From: Lineus longissimus
Lineage: Eukaryota; Nemertea; Pilidiophora; Heteronemertea; Lineidae
DNA length: 64,000 nt
Assembly: GCF_910592395.1 (NCBI RefSeq)
Contig: NC_088313.1
Span: 5,210,501 to 5,274,500, forward strand
Reading direction: 5' to 3'
Below, piece after piece: positions 49,216 through 62,426 of this stretch (the first letter of the stretch is position 1; every line of letters starts with the position of its first letter). The notes beneath the pieces are model-generated. The model was not told the DNA's origin and did no database searches. It saw nothing but the letters and a program-made list of their open reading frames with translations. The translations under genes were made by a program, and so were the position numbers.

Positions 49216-50115
49216 ATTAGAGGCGGCGATGCGTAGGTTACTTATAATATCACTGCGCCTACTATGATGCGTCATATTTTGTGGTCAGAGGCATTATGTA
49301 TGCCTACGTCACAGCTTCGTCGCATTACAGATGTGGTTGGGGCGCCCATTACACGACGGAGTCTACGCGTAGACATACAGTTCACGCAGGCTCGCACTGA
49401 AACAGAAACGGACGCACATTCAAGAACTGCACGCAGACCAACATCGGAAGAAGAGAGTGCCGACTGGACATCAAAGACGCCAACGGTTGGCAAGGTGTCT
49501 CATCACTAGGAACGCAGCGTGACGTCACGAGCTCTGACGTCACGAGCAGACTACTCCGAGGCTCCCTGACGTCATGAGAGACGCCAGCGCCATCTCCCGA
49601 ATCAGGACTGACGTCACTAGCAGCAACTTCCACGCCGGTCTGAACTCAAAAAGCGTCCTAGTATAAACGCTTGGAAGCCAGTAGGCCTGCGCAGTGTTGG
49701 GCGGGGGGGGGGGGGGAGAGAGGGGAGGGATGATTTTCGACGGGCTTTAACCCGCGAATCACCTTTTTGACCGCAACGGTTAATTTGAGCCCCAAAACCA
49801 CACAAGCAAGCCAATTTGACTGAAACTTAATCATTTTCATCACTTTAAACACACCTTATTCTCAATATAAGAAGAAGTATATTTGAAATGGAAAATAACA
49901 TTCAACTGGTATGGTGAGACCACCCATTCGTCTCAAACGGAACTATAACCGCGAGCTGATTGGTTAAATACAGGTGCGGGACCTACAGGCCGGCCCCCTG
50001 GCTGCCATTTCCATTTCGCAAAATTCGATGGCCACCACATAAGGTAGCCTACATTTTCATTTTAACAATCGTACAAGGGAAGAAGAAACAAAATGATTGG
50101 GACATGAAGAGAAAA

Positions 50116-50234
50116 AGTCTACAACACGCGGTATTCCGAGGCGGTCACCCATCCACGTACTAACCACGCTCGACGTTGCTTGGCTTCGGTGATCGGACGA
50201 GAACCGGTGTTTTCAACGTGATATGGTCGTAGAC
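50116..50234 (-). rRNA. 5S ribosomal RNA, copy 50
   Basis: Identical to copy 1. Unit 50 spans 49812-50828 (1,017 bp); G-run 12. Confidence 0.96.
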
Positions 50235-51132
50235 ATTAGAGGCGGCGATGCGTAGGTTACTTATAATATCACTGCGCCTACTATAATGCGTCATATTTTG
50301 TGGTCAGAGGCATTATGTATGCCTACGTCACAGCTTCGTCGCATTACAGATGTGGTTGGGGCGCCCATTACACGACGGAGTCTACGCGTAGACATACAGT
50401 TCACGCAGGCTCGCACTGAAACAGAAACGGACGCACATTCAAGAACTGCACGCAGACCAACATCGGAAGAAGAGAGTGCCGACTGGACATCAAAGACGCC
50501 AACGGTTGGCAAGGTGTCTCATCACTAGGAACGCAGCGTGACGTCACGAGCTCTGACGTCACGAGCAGACTACTCCGAGGCTCCCTGACGTCATGAGAGA
50601 CGCCAGCGCCATCTCCCGAATCAGGACTGACGTCACTAGCAGCAACTTCCACGCCGGTCTGAACTCAAAAAGCGTCCTAGTATAAACGCTTGGAAGCCAG
50701 TAGGCCTGCGCAGTGTTGGGCGGGGGGGGGGGGAGAGAGGGGAGGGATGATTTTCGACGGGCTTTAACCCGCGAATCACCTTTTTGACCGCAACGGTTAA
50801 TTTGAGCCCCAAAACCACACAAGCAAGCCAATTTGACTGAAACTTAATCATTTTCATCACTTTAAACACACCTTATTCTCAATATAAGAAGAAGTATATT
50901 TGAAATGGAAAATAACATTCAACTGGTATGGTGAGACCACCCATTCGTCTCAAACGGAACTATAACCGCGAGCTGATTGGTTAAATACAGGTGCGGGACC
51001 TACAGGCCGGCCCCCTGGCTGCCATTTCCATTTCGCAAAATTCGATGGCCACCACATAAGGTAGCCTACATTTTCATTTTAACAATCGTACAAGGGAAGA
51101 AGAAACAAAATGATTGGGACATGAAGAGAAAA

Positions 51133-51251
51133 AGTCTACAACACGCGGTATTCCGAGGCGGTCACCCATCCACGTACTAACCACGCTCGACGTTGCTTGG
51201 CTTCGGTGATCGGACGAGAACCGGTGTTTTCAACGTGATATGGTCGTAGAC
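51133..51251 (-). rRNA. 5S ribosomal RNA, copy 51
   Basis: Gene identical to copy 1. Unit 51 spans 50829-51841 (1,013 bp); G-run 8; T to A at 51412 (as in unit 43) and C to G at 51726, which breaks the CTGCGCAG palindrome. Confidence 0.96.
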
Positions 51252-52145
51252 ATTAGAGGCGGCGATGCGTAGGTTACTTATAATATCACTGCGCCTACTA
51301 TAATGCGTCATATTTTGTGGTCAGAGGCATTATGTATGCCTACGTCACAGCTTCGTCGCATTACAGATGTGGTTGGGGCGCCCATTACACGACGGAGTCT
51401 ACGCGTAGACAAACAGTTCACGCAGGCTCGCACTGAAACAGAAACGGACGCACATTCAAGAACTGCACGCAGACCAACATCGGAAGAAGAGAGTGCCGAC
51501 TGGACATCAAAGACGCCAACGGTTGGCAAGGTGTCTCATCACTAGGAACGCAGCGTGACGTCACGAGCTCTGACGTCACGAGCAGACTACTCCGAGGCTC
51601 CCTGACGTCATGAGAGACGCCAGCGCCATCTCCCGAATCAGGACTGACGTCACTAGCAGCAACTTCCACGCCGGTCTGAACTCAAAAAGCGTCCTAGTAT
51701 AAACGCTTGGAAGCCAGTAGGCCTGGGCAGTGTTGGGCGGGGGGGGAGAGAGGGGAGGGATGATTTTCGACGGGCTTTAACCCGCGAATCACCTTTTTGA
51801 CCGCAACGGTTAATTTGAGCCCCAAAACCACACAAGCAAGCCAATTTGACTGAAACTTAATCATTTTCATCACTTTAAACACACCTTATTCTCAATATAA
51901 GAAGAAGTATATTTGAAATGGAAAATAACATTCAACTGGTATGGTGAGACCACCCATTCGTCTCAAACGGAACTATAACCGCGAGCTGATTGGTTAAATA
52001 CAGGTGCGGGACCTACAGGCCGGCCCCCTGGCTGCCATTTCCATTTCGCAAAATTCGATGGCCACCACATAAGGTAGCCTACATTTTCATTTTAACAATC
52101 GTACAAGGGAAGAAGAAACAAAATGATTGGGACATGAAGAGAAAA

Positions 52146-52264
52146 AGTCTACAACACGCGGTATTCCGAGGCGGTCACCCATCCACGTACTAACCACGCT
52201 CGACGTTGCTTGGCTTCGGTGATCGGACGAGAACCGGTGTTTTCAACGTGATATGGTCGTAGAC
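52146..52264 (-). rRNA. 5S ribosomal RNA, copy 52
   Basis: Identical to copy 1. Unit 52 spans 51842-52859 (1,018 bp); G-run 13. Confidence 0.96.
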
Positions 52265-53163
52265 ATTAGAGGCGGCGATGCGTAGGTTACTTATAATATC
52301 ACTGCGCCTACTATAATGCGTCATATTTTGTGGTCAGAGGCATTATGTATGCCTACGTCACAGCTTCGTCGCATTACAGATGTGGTTGGGGCGCCCATTA
52401 CACGACGGAGTCTACGCGTAGACATACAGTTCACGCAGGCTCGCACTGAAACAGAAACGGACGCACATTCAAGAACTGCACGCAGACCAACATCGGAAGA
52501 AGAGAGTGCCGACTGGACATCAAAGACGCCAACGGTTGGCAAGGTGTCTCATCACTAGGAACGCAGCGTGACGTCACGAGCTCTGACGTCACGAGCAGAC
52601 TACTCCGAGGCTCCCTGACGTCATGAGAGACGCCAGCGCCATCTCCCGAATCAGGACTGACGTCACTAGCAGCAACTTCCACGCCGGTCTGAACTCAAAA
52701 AGCGTCCTAGTATAAACGCTTGGAAGCCAGTAGGCCTGCGCAGTGTTGGGCGGGGGGGGGGGGGAGAGAGGGGAGGGATGATTTTCGACGGGCTTTAACC
52801 CGCGAATCACCTTTTTGACCGCAACGGTTAATTTGAGCCCCAAAACCACACAAGCAAGCCAATTTGACTGAAACTTAATCATTTTCATCACTTTAAACAC
52901 ACCTTATTCTCAATATAAGAAGAAGTATATTTGAAATGGAAAATAACATTCAACTGGTATGGTGAGACCACCCATTCGTCTCAAACGGAACTATAACCGC
53001 GAGCTGATTGGTTAAATACAGGTGCGGGACCTACAGGCCGGCCCCCTGGCTGCCATTTCCATTTCGCAAAATTCGATGGCCACCACATAAGGTAGCCTAC
53101 ATTTTCATTTTAACAATCGTACAAGGGAAGAAGAAACAAAATGATTGGGACATGAAGAGAAAA

Positions 53164-53282
53164 AGTCTACAACACGCGGTATTCCGAGGCGGTCACCCAT
53201 CCACGTACTAACCACGCTCGACGTTGCTTGGCTTCGGTGATCGGACGAGAACCGGTGTTTTCAACGTGATATGGTCGTAGAC
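53164..53282 (-). rRNA. 5S ribosomal RNA, copy 53
   Basis: Identical to copy 1. Unit 53 spans 52860-53873 (1,014 bp); G-run 9. Confidence 0.96.
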
Positions 53283-54177
53283 ATTAGAGGCGGCGATGCG
53301 TAGGTTACTTATAATATCACTGCGCCTACTATAATGCGTCATATTTTGTGGTCAGAGGCATTATGTATGCCTACGTCACAGCTTCGTCGCATTACAGATG
53401 TGGTTGGGGCGCCCATTACACGACGGAGTCTACGCGTAGACATACAGTTCACGCAGGCTCGCACTGAAACAGAAACGGACGCACATTCAAGAACTGCACG
53501 CAGACCAACATCGGAAGAAGAGAGTGCCGACTGGACATCAAAGACGCCAACGGTTGGCAAGGTGTCTCATCACTAGGAACGCAGCGTGACGTCACGAGCT
53601 CTGACGTCACGAGCAGACTACTCCGAGGCTCCCTGACGTCATGAGAGACGCCAGCGCCATCTCCCGAATCAGGACTGACGTCACTAGCAGCAACTTCCAC
53701 GCCGGTCTGAACTCAAAAAGCGTCCTAGTATAAACGCTTGGAAGCCAGTAGGCCTGCGCAGTGTTGGGCGGGGGGGGGAGAGAGGGGAGGGATGATTTTC
53801 GACGGGCTTTAACCCGCGAATCACCTTTTTGACCGCAACGGTTAATTTGAGCCCCAAAACCACACAAGCAAGCCAATTTGACTGAAACTTAATCATTTTC
53901 ATCACTTTAAACACACCTTATTCTCAATATAAGAAGAAGTATATTTGAAATGGAAAATAACATTCAACTGGTATGGTGAGACCACCCATTCGTCTCAAAC
54001 GGAACTATAACCGCGAGCTGATTGGTTAAATACAGGTGCGGGACCTACAGGCCGGCCCCCTGGCTGCCATTTCCATTTCGCAAAATTCGATGGCCACCAC
54101 ATAAGGTAGCCTACATTTTCATTTTAACAATCGTACAAGGGAAGAAGAAACAAAATGATTGGGACATGAAGAGAAAA

Positions 54178-54296
54178 AGTCTACAACACGCGGTATTCCG
54201 AGGCGGTCACCCATCCACGTACTAACCAGGCTCGACGTTGCTTGGCTTCGGTGATCGGACGAGAACCGGTGTTTTCAACGTGATATGGTCGTAGAC
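54178..54296 (-). rRNA. 5S ribosomal RNA, copy 54 (G68C)
   Basis: One substitution: plus-strand C to G at 54229, G to C at RNA position 68. It lies in the intermediate element of the internal promoter and replaces the helix V pair G68-C107 by a C-C mismatch, so both folding and factor binding could suffer. Unit 54 spans 53874-54888 (1,015 bp); G-run 10. Confidence 0.93.
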
Positions 54297-55192
54297 ATTA
54301 GAGGCGGCGATGCGTAGGTTACTTATAATATCACTGCGCCTACTATAATGCGTCATATTTTGTGGTCAGAGGCATTATGTATGCCTACGTCACAGCTTCG
54401 TCGCATTACAGATGTGGTTGGGGCGCCCATTACACGACGGAGTCTACGCGTAGACATACAGTTCACGCAGGCTCGCACTGAAACAGAAACGGACGCACAT
54501 TCAAGAACTGCACGCAGACCAACATCGGAAGAAGAGAGTGCCGACTGGACATCAAAGACGCCAACGGTTGGCAAGGTGTCTCATCACTAGGAACGCAGCG
54601 TGACGTCACGAGCTCTGACGTCACGAGCAGACTACTCCGAGGCTCCCTGACGTCATGAGAGACGCCAGCGCCATCTCCCGAATCAGGACTGACGTCACTA
54701 GCAGCAACTTCCACGCCGGTCTGAACTCAAAAAGCGTCCTAGTATAAACGCTTGGAAGCCAGTAGGCCTGCGCAGTGTTGGGCGGGGGGGGGGAGAGAGG
54801 GGAGGGATGATTTTCGACGGGCTTTAACCCGCGAATCACCTTTTTGACCGCAACGGTTAATTTGAGCCCCAAAACCACACAAGCAAGCCAATTTGACTGA
54901 AACTTAATCATTTTCATCACTTTAAACACACCTTATTCTCAATATAAGAAGAAGTATATTTGAAATGGAAAATAACATTCAACTGGTATGGTGAGACCAC
55001 CCATTCGTCTCAAACGGAACTATAACCGCGAGCTGATTGGTTAAATACAGGTGCGGGACCTACAGGCCGGCCCCCTGGCTGCCATTTCCATTTCGCAAAA
55101 TTCGATGGCCACCACATAAGGTAGCCTACATTTTCATTTTAACAATCGTACAAGGGAAGAAGAAACAAAATGATTGGGACATGAAGAGAAAA

Positions 55193-55311
55193 AGTCTACA
55201 ACACGCGGTATTCCGAGGCGGTCACCCATCCACGTACTAACCACGCTCGACGTTGCTTGGCTTCGGTGATCGGACGAGAACCGGTGTTTTCAACGTGATA
55301 TGGTCGTAGAC
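55193..55311 (-). rRNA. 5S ribosomal RNA, copy 55
   Basis: Identical to copy 1. Unit 55 spans 54889-55902 (1,014 bp); G-run 9. Confidence 0.96.
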
Positions 55312-56206
55312 ATTAGAGGCGGCGATGCGTAGGTTACTTATAATATCACTGCGCCTACTATAATGCGTCATATTTTGTGGTCAGAGGCATTATGTATGCC
55401 TACGTCACAGCTTCGTCGCATTACAGATGTGGTTGGGGCGCCCATTACACGACGGAGTCTACGCGTAGACATACAGTTCACGCAGGCTCGCACTGAAACA
55501 GAAACGGACGCACATTCAAGAACTGCACGCAGACCAACATCGGAAGAAGAGAGTGCCGACTGGACATCAAAGACGCCAACGGTTGGCAAGGTGTCTCATC
55601 ACTAGGAACGCAGCGTGACGTCACGAGCTCTGACGTCACGAGCAGACTACTCCGAGGCTCCCTGACGTCATGAGAGACGCCAGCGCCATCTCCCGAATCA
55701 GGACTGACGTCACTAGCAGCAACTTCCACGCCGGTCTGAACTCAAAAAGCGTCCTAGTATAAACGCTTGGAAGCCAGTAGGCCTGCGCAGTGTTGGGCGG
55801 GGGGGGGAGAGAGGGGAGGGATGATTTTCGACGGGCTTTAACCCGCGAATCACCTTTTTGACCGCAACGGTTAATTTGAGCCCCAAAACCACACAAGCAA
55901 GCCAATTTGACTGAAACTTAATCATTTTCATCACTTTAAACACACCTTATTCTCAATATAAGAAGAAGTATATTTGAAATGGAAAATAACATTCAACTGG
56001 TATGGTGAGACCACCCATTCGTCTCAAACGGAACTATAACCGCGAGCTGATTGGTTAAATACAGGTGCGGGACCTACAGGCCGGCCCCCTGGCTGCCATT
56101 TCCATTTCGCAAAATTCGATGGCCACCACATAAGGTAGCCTACATTTTCATTTTAACAATCGTACAAGGGAAGAAGAAACAAAATGATTGGGACATGAAG
56201 AGAAAA

Positions 56207-56325
56207 AGTCTACAACACGCGGTATTCCGAGGCGGTCACCCATCCACGTACTAACCACGCTCGACGTTGCTTGGCTTCGGTGATCGGACGAGAACCGGTG
56301 TTTTCAACGTGATATGGTCGTAGAC
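56207..56325 (-). rRNA. 5S ribosomal RNA, copy 56
   Basis: Identical to copy 1. Unit 56 spans 55903-56917 (1,015 bp); G-run 10. Confidence 0.96.
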
Positions 56326-57221
56326 ATTAGAGGCGGCGATGCGTAGGTTACTTATAATATCACTGCGCCTACTATAATGCGTCATATTTTGTGGTCAGAG
56401 GCATTATGTATGCCTACGTCACAGCTTCGTCGCATTACAGATGTGGTTGGGGCGCCCATTACACGACGGAGTCTACGCGTAGACATACAGTTCACGCAGG
56501 CTCGCACTGAAACAGAAACGGACGCACATTCAAGAACTGCACGCAGACCAACATCGGAAGAAGAGAGTGCCGACTGGACATCAAAGACGCCAACGGTTGG
56601 CAAGGTGTCTCATCACTAGGAACGCAGCGTGACGTCACGAGCTCTGACGTCACGAGCAGACTACTCCGAGGCTCCCTGACGTCATGAGAGACGCCAGCGC
56701 CATCTCCCGAATCAGGACTGACGTCACTAGCAGCAACTTCCACGCCGGTCTGAACTCAAAAAGCGTCCTAGTATAAACGCTTGGAAGCCAGTAGGCCTGC
56801 GCAGTGTTGGGCGGGGGGGGGGAGAGAGGGGAGGGATGATTTTCGACGGGCTTTAACCCGCGAATCACCTTTTTGACCGCAACGGTTAATTTGAGCCCCA
56901 AAACCACACAAGCAAGCCAATTTGACTGAAACTTAATCATTTTCATCACTTTAAACACACATTATTCTCAATATAAGAAGAAGTATATTTGAAATGGAAA
57001 ATAACATTCAACTGGTATGGTGAGACCACCCATTCGTCTCAAACGGAACTATAACCGCGAGCTGATTGGTTAAATACAGGTGCGGGACCTACAGGCCGGC
57101 CCCCTGGCTGCCATTTCCATTTCGCAAAATTCGATGGCCACCACATAAGGTAGCCTACATTTTCATTTTAACAATCGTACAAGGGAAGAAGAAACAAAAT
57201 GATTGGGTCATGAAGAGAAAA

Positions 57222-57340
57222 AGTCTACAACACGCGGTATTCCGAGGCGGTCACCCATCCACGTACTAACCACGCTCGACGTTGCTTGGCTTCGGTGATC
57301 GGACGAGAACCGGTGTTTTCAACGTGATATGGTCGTAGAC
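57222..57340 (-). rRNA. 5S ribosomal RNA, copy 57
   Basis: Gene identical to copy 1. Unit 57 spans 56918-57931 (1,014 bp); G11 with one AG missing from the following tract; C to A at 56961 and A to T at 57208. Confidence 0.96.
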
Positions 57341-58231
57341 ATTAGAGGCGGCGATGCGTAGGTTACTTATAATATCACTGCGCCTACTATAATGCGTCAT
57401 ATTTTGTGGTCAGAGGCATTATGTATGCCTACGTCACAGCTTCGTCGCATTACAGATGTGGTTGGGGCGCCCATTACACGACGGAGTCTACGCGTAGACA
57501 TACAGTTCACGCAGGCTCGCACTGAAACAGAAACGGACGCACATTCAAGAACTGCACGCAGACCAACATCGGAAGAAGAGAGTGCCGACTGGACATCAAA
57601 GACGCCAACGGTTGGCAAGGTGTCTCATCACTAGGAACGCAGCGTGACGTCACGAGCTCTGACGTCACGAGCAGACTACTCCGAGGCTCCCTGACGTCAT
57701 GAGAGACGCCAGCGCCATCTCCCGAATCAGGACTGACGTCACTAGCAGCAACTTCCACGCCGGTCTGAACTCAAAAAGCGTCCTAGTATAAACGCTTGGA
57801 AGCCAGTAGGCCTGCGCAGTGTTGGGCGGGGGGGGGGGAGAGGGGAGGGATGATTTTCGACGGGCTTTAACCCGCGAATCACCTTTTTGACCGCAACGGT
57901 TAATTTGAGCCCCAAAACCACACAAGCAAGCCAATTTGACTGAAACTAAATCATTTTCATCACTTTAAACACACCTTATTCTCAATATAAGAAGAAGTAT
58001 ATTTGAAATGGAAAATAACATTCAACTGGTATGGTGAGACCACCCATTCGTCTCAAACGGAACTATAACCGCGAGCTGATTGGTTAAATACAGGTGCGGG
58101 ACCTACAGGCCGGCCCCCTGGCTGCCATTTCCATTTCGCAAAATTCGATGGCCACCACATAAGGTAGCCTACATTTTCATTTTAACAATCGTACAAGGGA
58201 AGAAGAAACAAAATGATTGGGACATGAAGAG

Positions 58232-58236
58232 AGAAA
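58232..58236 (-). terminator. Disrupted T5 terminator of 5S copy 58
   Basis: Minus strand reads TTTCT where all other units have TTTTT. The following back-up T4 is intact. Confidence 0.85.
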
Positions 58237-58354
58237 GTCTACAACACGCGGTATTCCGAGGCGGTCACCCATCCACGTACTAACCACGCTCGACGTTGCT
58301 TGGCTTCGGTGATCGGACGAGAACCGGTGTTTTCAACGTGATATGGTCGTAGAC
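58236..58354 (-). rRNA. 5S ribosomal RNA, copy 58 (weak terminator)
   Basis: The mature gene is identical to copy 1, but A to G at 58233 changes the T5 terminator to TTTCT. T3 is normally too short to stop RNA polymerase III well, so a longer transcript ending at the T4 about 23 nt downstream (58210-58213) is expected. Unit 58 spans 57932-58945 (1,014 bp); G-run 9; T to A at 57948. Confidence 0.94.
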
Positions 58355-59249
58355 ATTAGAGGCGGCGATGCGTAGGTTACTTATAATATCACTGCGCCTA
58401 CTATAATGCGTCATATTTTGTGGTCAGAGGCATTATGTATGCCTACGTCACAGCTTCGTCGCATTACAGATGTGGTTGGGGCGCCCATTACACGACGGAG
58501 TCTACGCGTAGACATACAGTTCACGCAGGCTCGCACTGAAACAGAAACGGACGCACATTCAAGAACTGCACGCAGACCAACATCGGAAGAAGAGAGTGCC
58601 GACTGGACATCAAAGACGCCAACGGTTGGCAAGGTGTCTCATCACTAGGAACGCAGCGTGACGTCACGAGCTCTGACGTCACGAGCAGACTACTCCGAGG
58701 CTCCCTGACGTCATGAGAGACGCCAGCGCCATCTCCCGAATCAGGACTGACGTCACTAGCAGCAACTTCCACGCCGGTCTGAACTCAAAAAGCGTCCTAG
58801 TATAAACGCTTGGAAGCCAGTAGGCCTGCGCAGTGTTGGGCGGGGGGGGGAGAGAGGGGAGGGATGATTTTCGACGGGCTTTAACCCGCGAATCACCTTT
58901 TTGACCGCAACGGTTAATTTGAGCCCCAAAACCACACAAGCAAGCCAATTTGACTGAAACTTAATCATTTTCATCACTTTAAACACACCTTATTCTCAAT
59001 ATAAGAAGAAGTATATTTGAAATGGAAAATAACATTCAACTGGTATGGTGAGACCACCCATTCGTCTCAAACGGAACTATAACCGCGAGCTGATTGGTTA
59101 AATACAGGTGCGGGACCTACAGGCCGGCCCCCTGGCTGCCATTTCCATTTCGCAAAATTCGATGGCCACCACATAAGGTAGCCTACATTTTCATTTTAAC
59201 AATCGTACAAGGGAAGAAGAAACAAAATGATTGGGACATGAAGAGAAAA

Positions 59250-59368
59250 AGTCTACAACACGCGGTATTCCGAGGCGGTCACCCATCCACGTACTAACCA
59301 CGCTCGACGTTGCTTGGCTTCGGTGATCGGACGAGAACCGGTGTTTTCAACGTGATATGGTCGTAGAC
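59250..59368 (-). rRNA. 5S ribosomal RNA, copy 59
   Basis: Identical to copy 1. Unit 59 spans 58946-59964 (1,019 bp); G-run 14. Confidence 0.96.
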
Positions 59369-60268
59369 ATTAGAGGCGGCGATGCGTAGGTTACTTATAA
59401 TATCACTGCGCCTACTATAATGCGTCATATTTTGTGGTCAGAGGCATTATGTATGCCTACGTCACAGCTTCGTCGCATTACAGATGTGGTTGGGGCGCCC
59501 ATTACACGACGGAGTCTACGCGTAGACATACAGTTCACGCAGGCTCGCACTGAAACAGAAACGGACGCACATTCAAGAACTGCACGCAGACCAACATCGG
59601 AAGAAGAGAGTGCCGACTGGACATCAAAGACGCCAACGGTTGGCAAGGTGTCTCATCACTAGGAACGCAGCGTGACGTCACGAGCTCTGACGTCACGAGC
59701 AGACTACTCCGAGGCTCCCTGACGTCATGAGAGACGCCAGCGCCATCTCCCGAATCAGGACTGACGTCACTAGCAGCAACTTCCACGCCGGTCTGAACTC
59801 AAAAAGCGTCCTAGTATAAACGCTTGGAAGCCAGTAGGCCTGCGCAGTGTTGGGCGGGGGGGGGGGGGGAGAGAGGGGAGGGATGATTTTCGACGGGCTT
59901 TAACCCGCGAATCACCTTTTTGACCGCAACGGTTAATTTGAGCCCCAAAACCACACAAGCAAGCCAATTTGACTGAAACTTAATCATTTTCATCACTTTA
60001 AACACACCTTATTCTCAATATAAGAAGAAGTATATTTGAAATGGAAAATAACATTCAACTGGTATGGTGAGACCACCCATTCGTCTCAAACGGAACTATA
60101 ACCGCGAGCTGATTGGTTAAATACAGGTGCGGGACCTACAGGCCGGCCCCCTGGCTGCCATTTCCATTTCGCAAAATTCGATGGCCACCACATAAGGTAG
60201 CCTACATTTTCATTTTAACAATCGTACAAGGGAAGAAGAAACAAAATGATTGGGACATGAAGAGAAAA

Positions 60269-60387
60269 AGTCTACAACACGCGGTATTCCGAGGCGGTCA
60301 CCCATCCACGTACTAACCACGCTCGACGTTGCTTGGCTTCGGTGATCGGACGAGAACCGGTGTTTTCAACGTGATATGGTCGTAGAC
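60269..60387 (-). rRNA. 5S ribosomal RNA, copy 60
   Basis: Gene identical to copy 1. Unit 60 spans 59965-60986 (1,022 bp); G-run 17; T to C at 60390, position -3 of the gene. Confidence 0.96.
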
Positions 60388-61291
60388 ATCAGAGGCGGCG
60401 ATGCGTAGGTTACTTATAATATCACTGCGCCTACTATAATGCGTCATATTTTGTGGTCAGAGGCATTATGTATGCCTACGTCACAGCTTCGTCGCATTAC
60501 AGATGTGGTTGGGGCGCCCATTACACGACGGAGTCTACGCGTAGACATACAGTTCACGCAGGCTCGCACTGAAACAGAAACGGACGCACATTCAAGAACT
60601 GCACGCAGACCAACATCGGAAGAAGAGAGTGCCGACTGGACATCAAAGACGCCAACGGTTGGCAAGGTGTCTCATCACTAGGAACGCAGCGTGACGTCAC
60701 GAGCTCTGACGTCACGAGCAGACTACTCCGAGGCTCCCTGACGTCATGAGAGACGCCAGCGCCATCTCCCGAATCAGGACTGACGTCACTAGCAGCAACT
60801 TCCACGCCGGTCTGAACTCAAAAAGCGTCCTAGTATAAACGCTTGGAAGCCAGTAGGCCTGCGCAGTGTTGGGCGGGGGGGGGGGGGGGGGAGAGAGGGG
60901 AGGGATGATTTTCGACGGGCTTTAACCCGCGAATCACCTTTTTGACCGCAACGGTTAATTTGAGCCCCAAAACCACACAAGCAAGCCAATTTGACTGAAA
61001 CTTAATCATTTTCATCACTTTAAACACACCTTATTCTCAATATAAGAAGAAGTATATTTGAAATGGAAAATAACATTCAACTGGTATGGTGAGACCACCC
61101 ATTCGTCTCAAACGGAACTATAACCGCGAGCTGATTGGTTAAATACAGGTGCGGGACCTACAGGCCGGCCCCCCTGGCTGCCATTTCCATTTCGCAAAAT
61201 TCGATGGCCACCACATAAGGTAGCCTACATTTTCATTTTAACAATCGTACAAGGGAAGAAGAAACAAAATGATTGGGACATGAAGAGAAAA

Positions 61292-61410
61292 AGTCTACAA
61301 CACGCGGTATTCCGAGGCGGTCACCCATCCACGTACTAACCACGCTCGACGTTGCTTGGCTTCGGTGATCGGACGAGAACCGGTGTTTTCAACGTGATAT
61401 GGTCGTAGAC
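61292..61410 (-). rRNA. 5S ribosomal RNA, copy 61
   Basis: Gene identical to copy 1. Unit 61 spans 60987-62003 (1,017 bp); G-run 11; one extra C at 61169-61174 (six C, not five). Confidence 0.96.
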
Positions 61411-62307
61411 ATTAGAGGCGGCGATGCGTAGGTTACTTATAATATCACTGCGCCTACTATAATGCGTCATATTTTGTGGTCAGAGGCATTATGTATGCCT
61501 ACGTCACAGCTTCGTCGCATTACAGATGTGGTTGGGGCGCCCATTACACGACGGAGTCTACGCGTAGACATACAGTTCACGCAGGCTCGCACTGAAACAG
61601 AAACGGACGCACATTCAAGAACTGCACGCAGACCAACATCGGAAGAAGAGAGTGCCGACTGGACATCAAAGACGCCAACGGTTGGCAAGGTGTCTCATCA
61701 CTAGGAACGCAGCGTGACGTCACGAGCTCTGACGTCACGAGCAGACTACTCCGAGGCTCCCTGACGTCATGAGAGACGCCAGCGCCATCTCCCGAATCAG
61801 GACTGACGTCACTAGCAGCAACTTCCACGCCGGTCTGAACTCAAAAAGCGTCCTAGTATAAACGCTTGGAAGCCAGTAGGCCTGCGCAGTGTTGGGCGGG
61901 GGGGGGGGAGAGAGGGGAGGGATGATTTTCGACGGGCTTTAACCCGCGAATCACCTTTTTGACCGCAACGGTTAATTTGAGCCCCAAAACCACACAAGCA
62001 AGCCAATTTGACTGAAACTTAATCATTTTCATCACTTTAAACACACCTTATTCTCAATATAAGAATAAGTATATTTGAAATGGAAAATAACATTCAACTG
62101 GTATGGTGAGACCACCCATTCGTCTCAAACGGAACTATAACCGCGAGCTGATTGGTTAAATACAGGTGCGGGACCTACAGGCCGGCCCCCTGGCTGCCAT
62201 TTCCATTTCGCAAAATTCGATGGCCACCACATAAGGTAGCCTACATTTTCATTTTAACAATCGTACAAGGGAAGAAGAAACAAAATGATTGGGACATGAA
62301 GAGAAAA

Positions 62308-62426
62308 AGTCTACAACACGCGGTATTCCGAGGCGGTCACCCATCCACGTACTAACCACGCTCGACGTTGCTTGGCTTCGGTGATCGGACGAGAACCGGT
62401 GTTTTCAACGTGATATGGTCGTAGAC
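62308..62426 (-). rRNA. 5S ribosomal RNA, copy 62
   Basis: Gene identical to copy 1. Unit 62 spans 62004-63017 (1,014 bp); G-run 9; G to T at 62066 in the AT-rich part. Confidence 0.96.
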
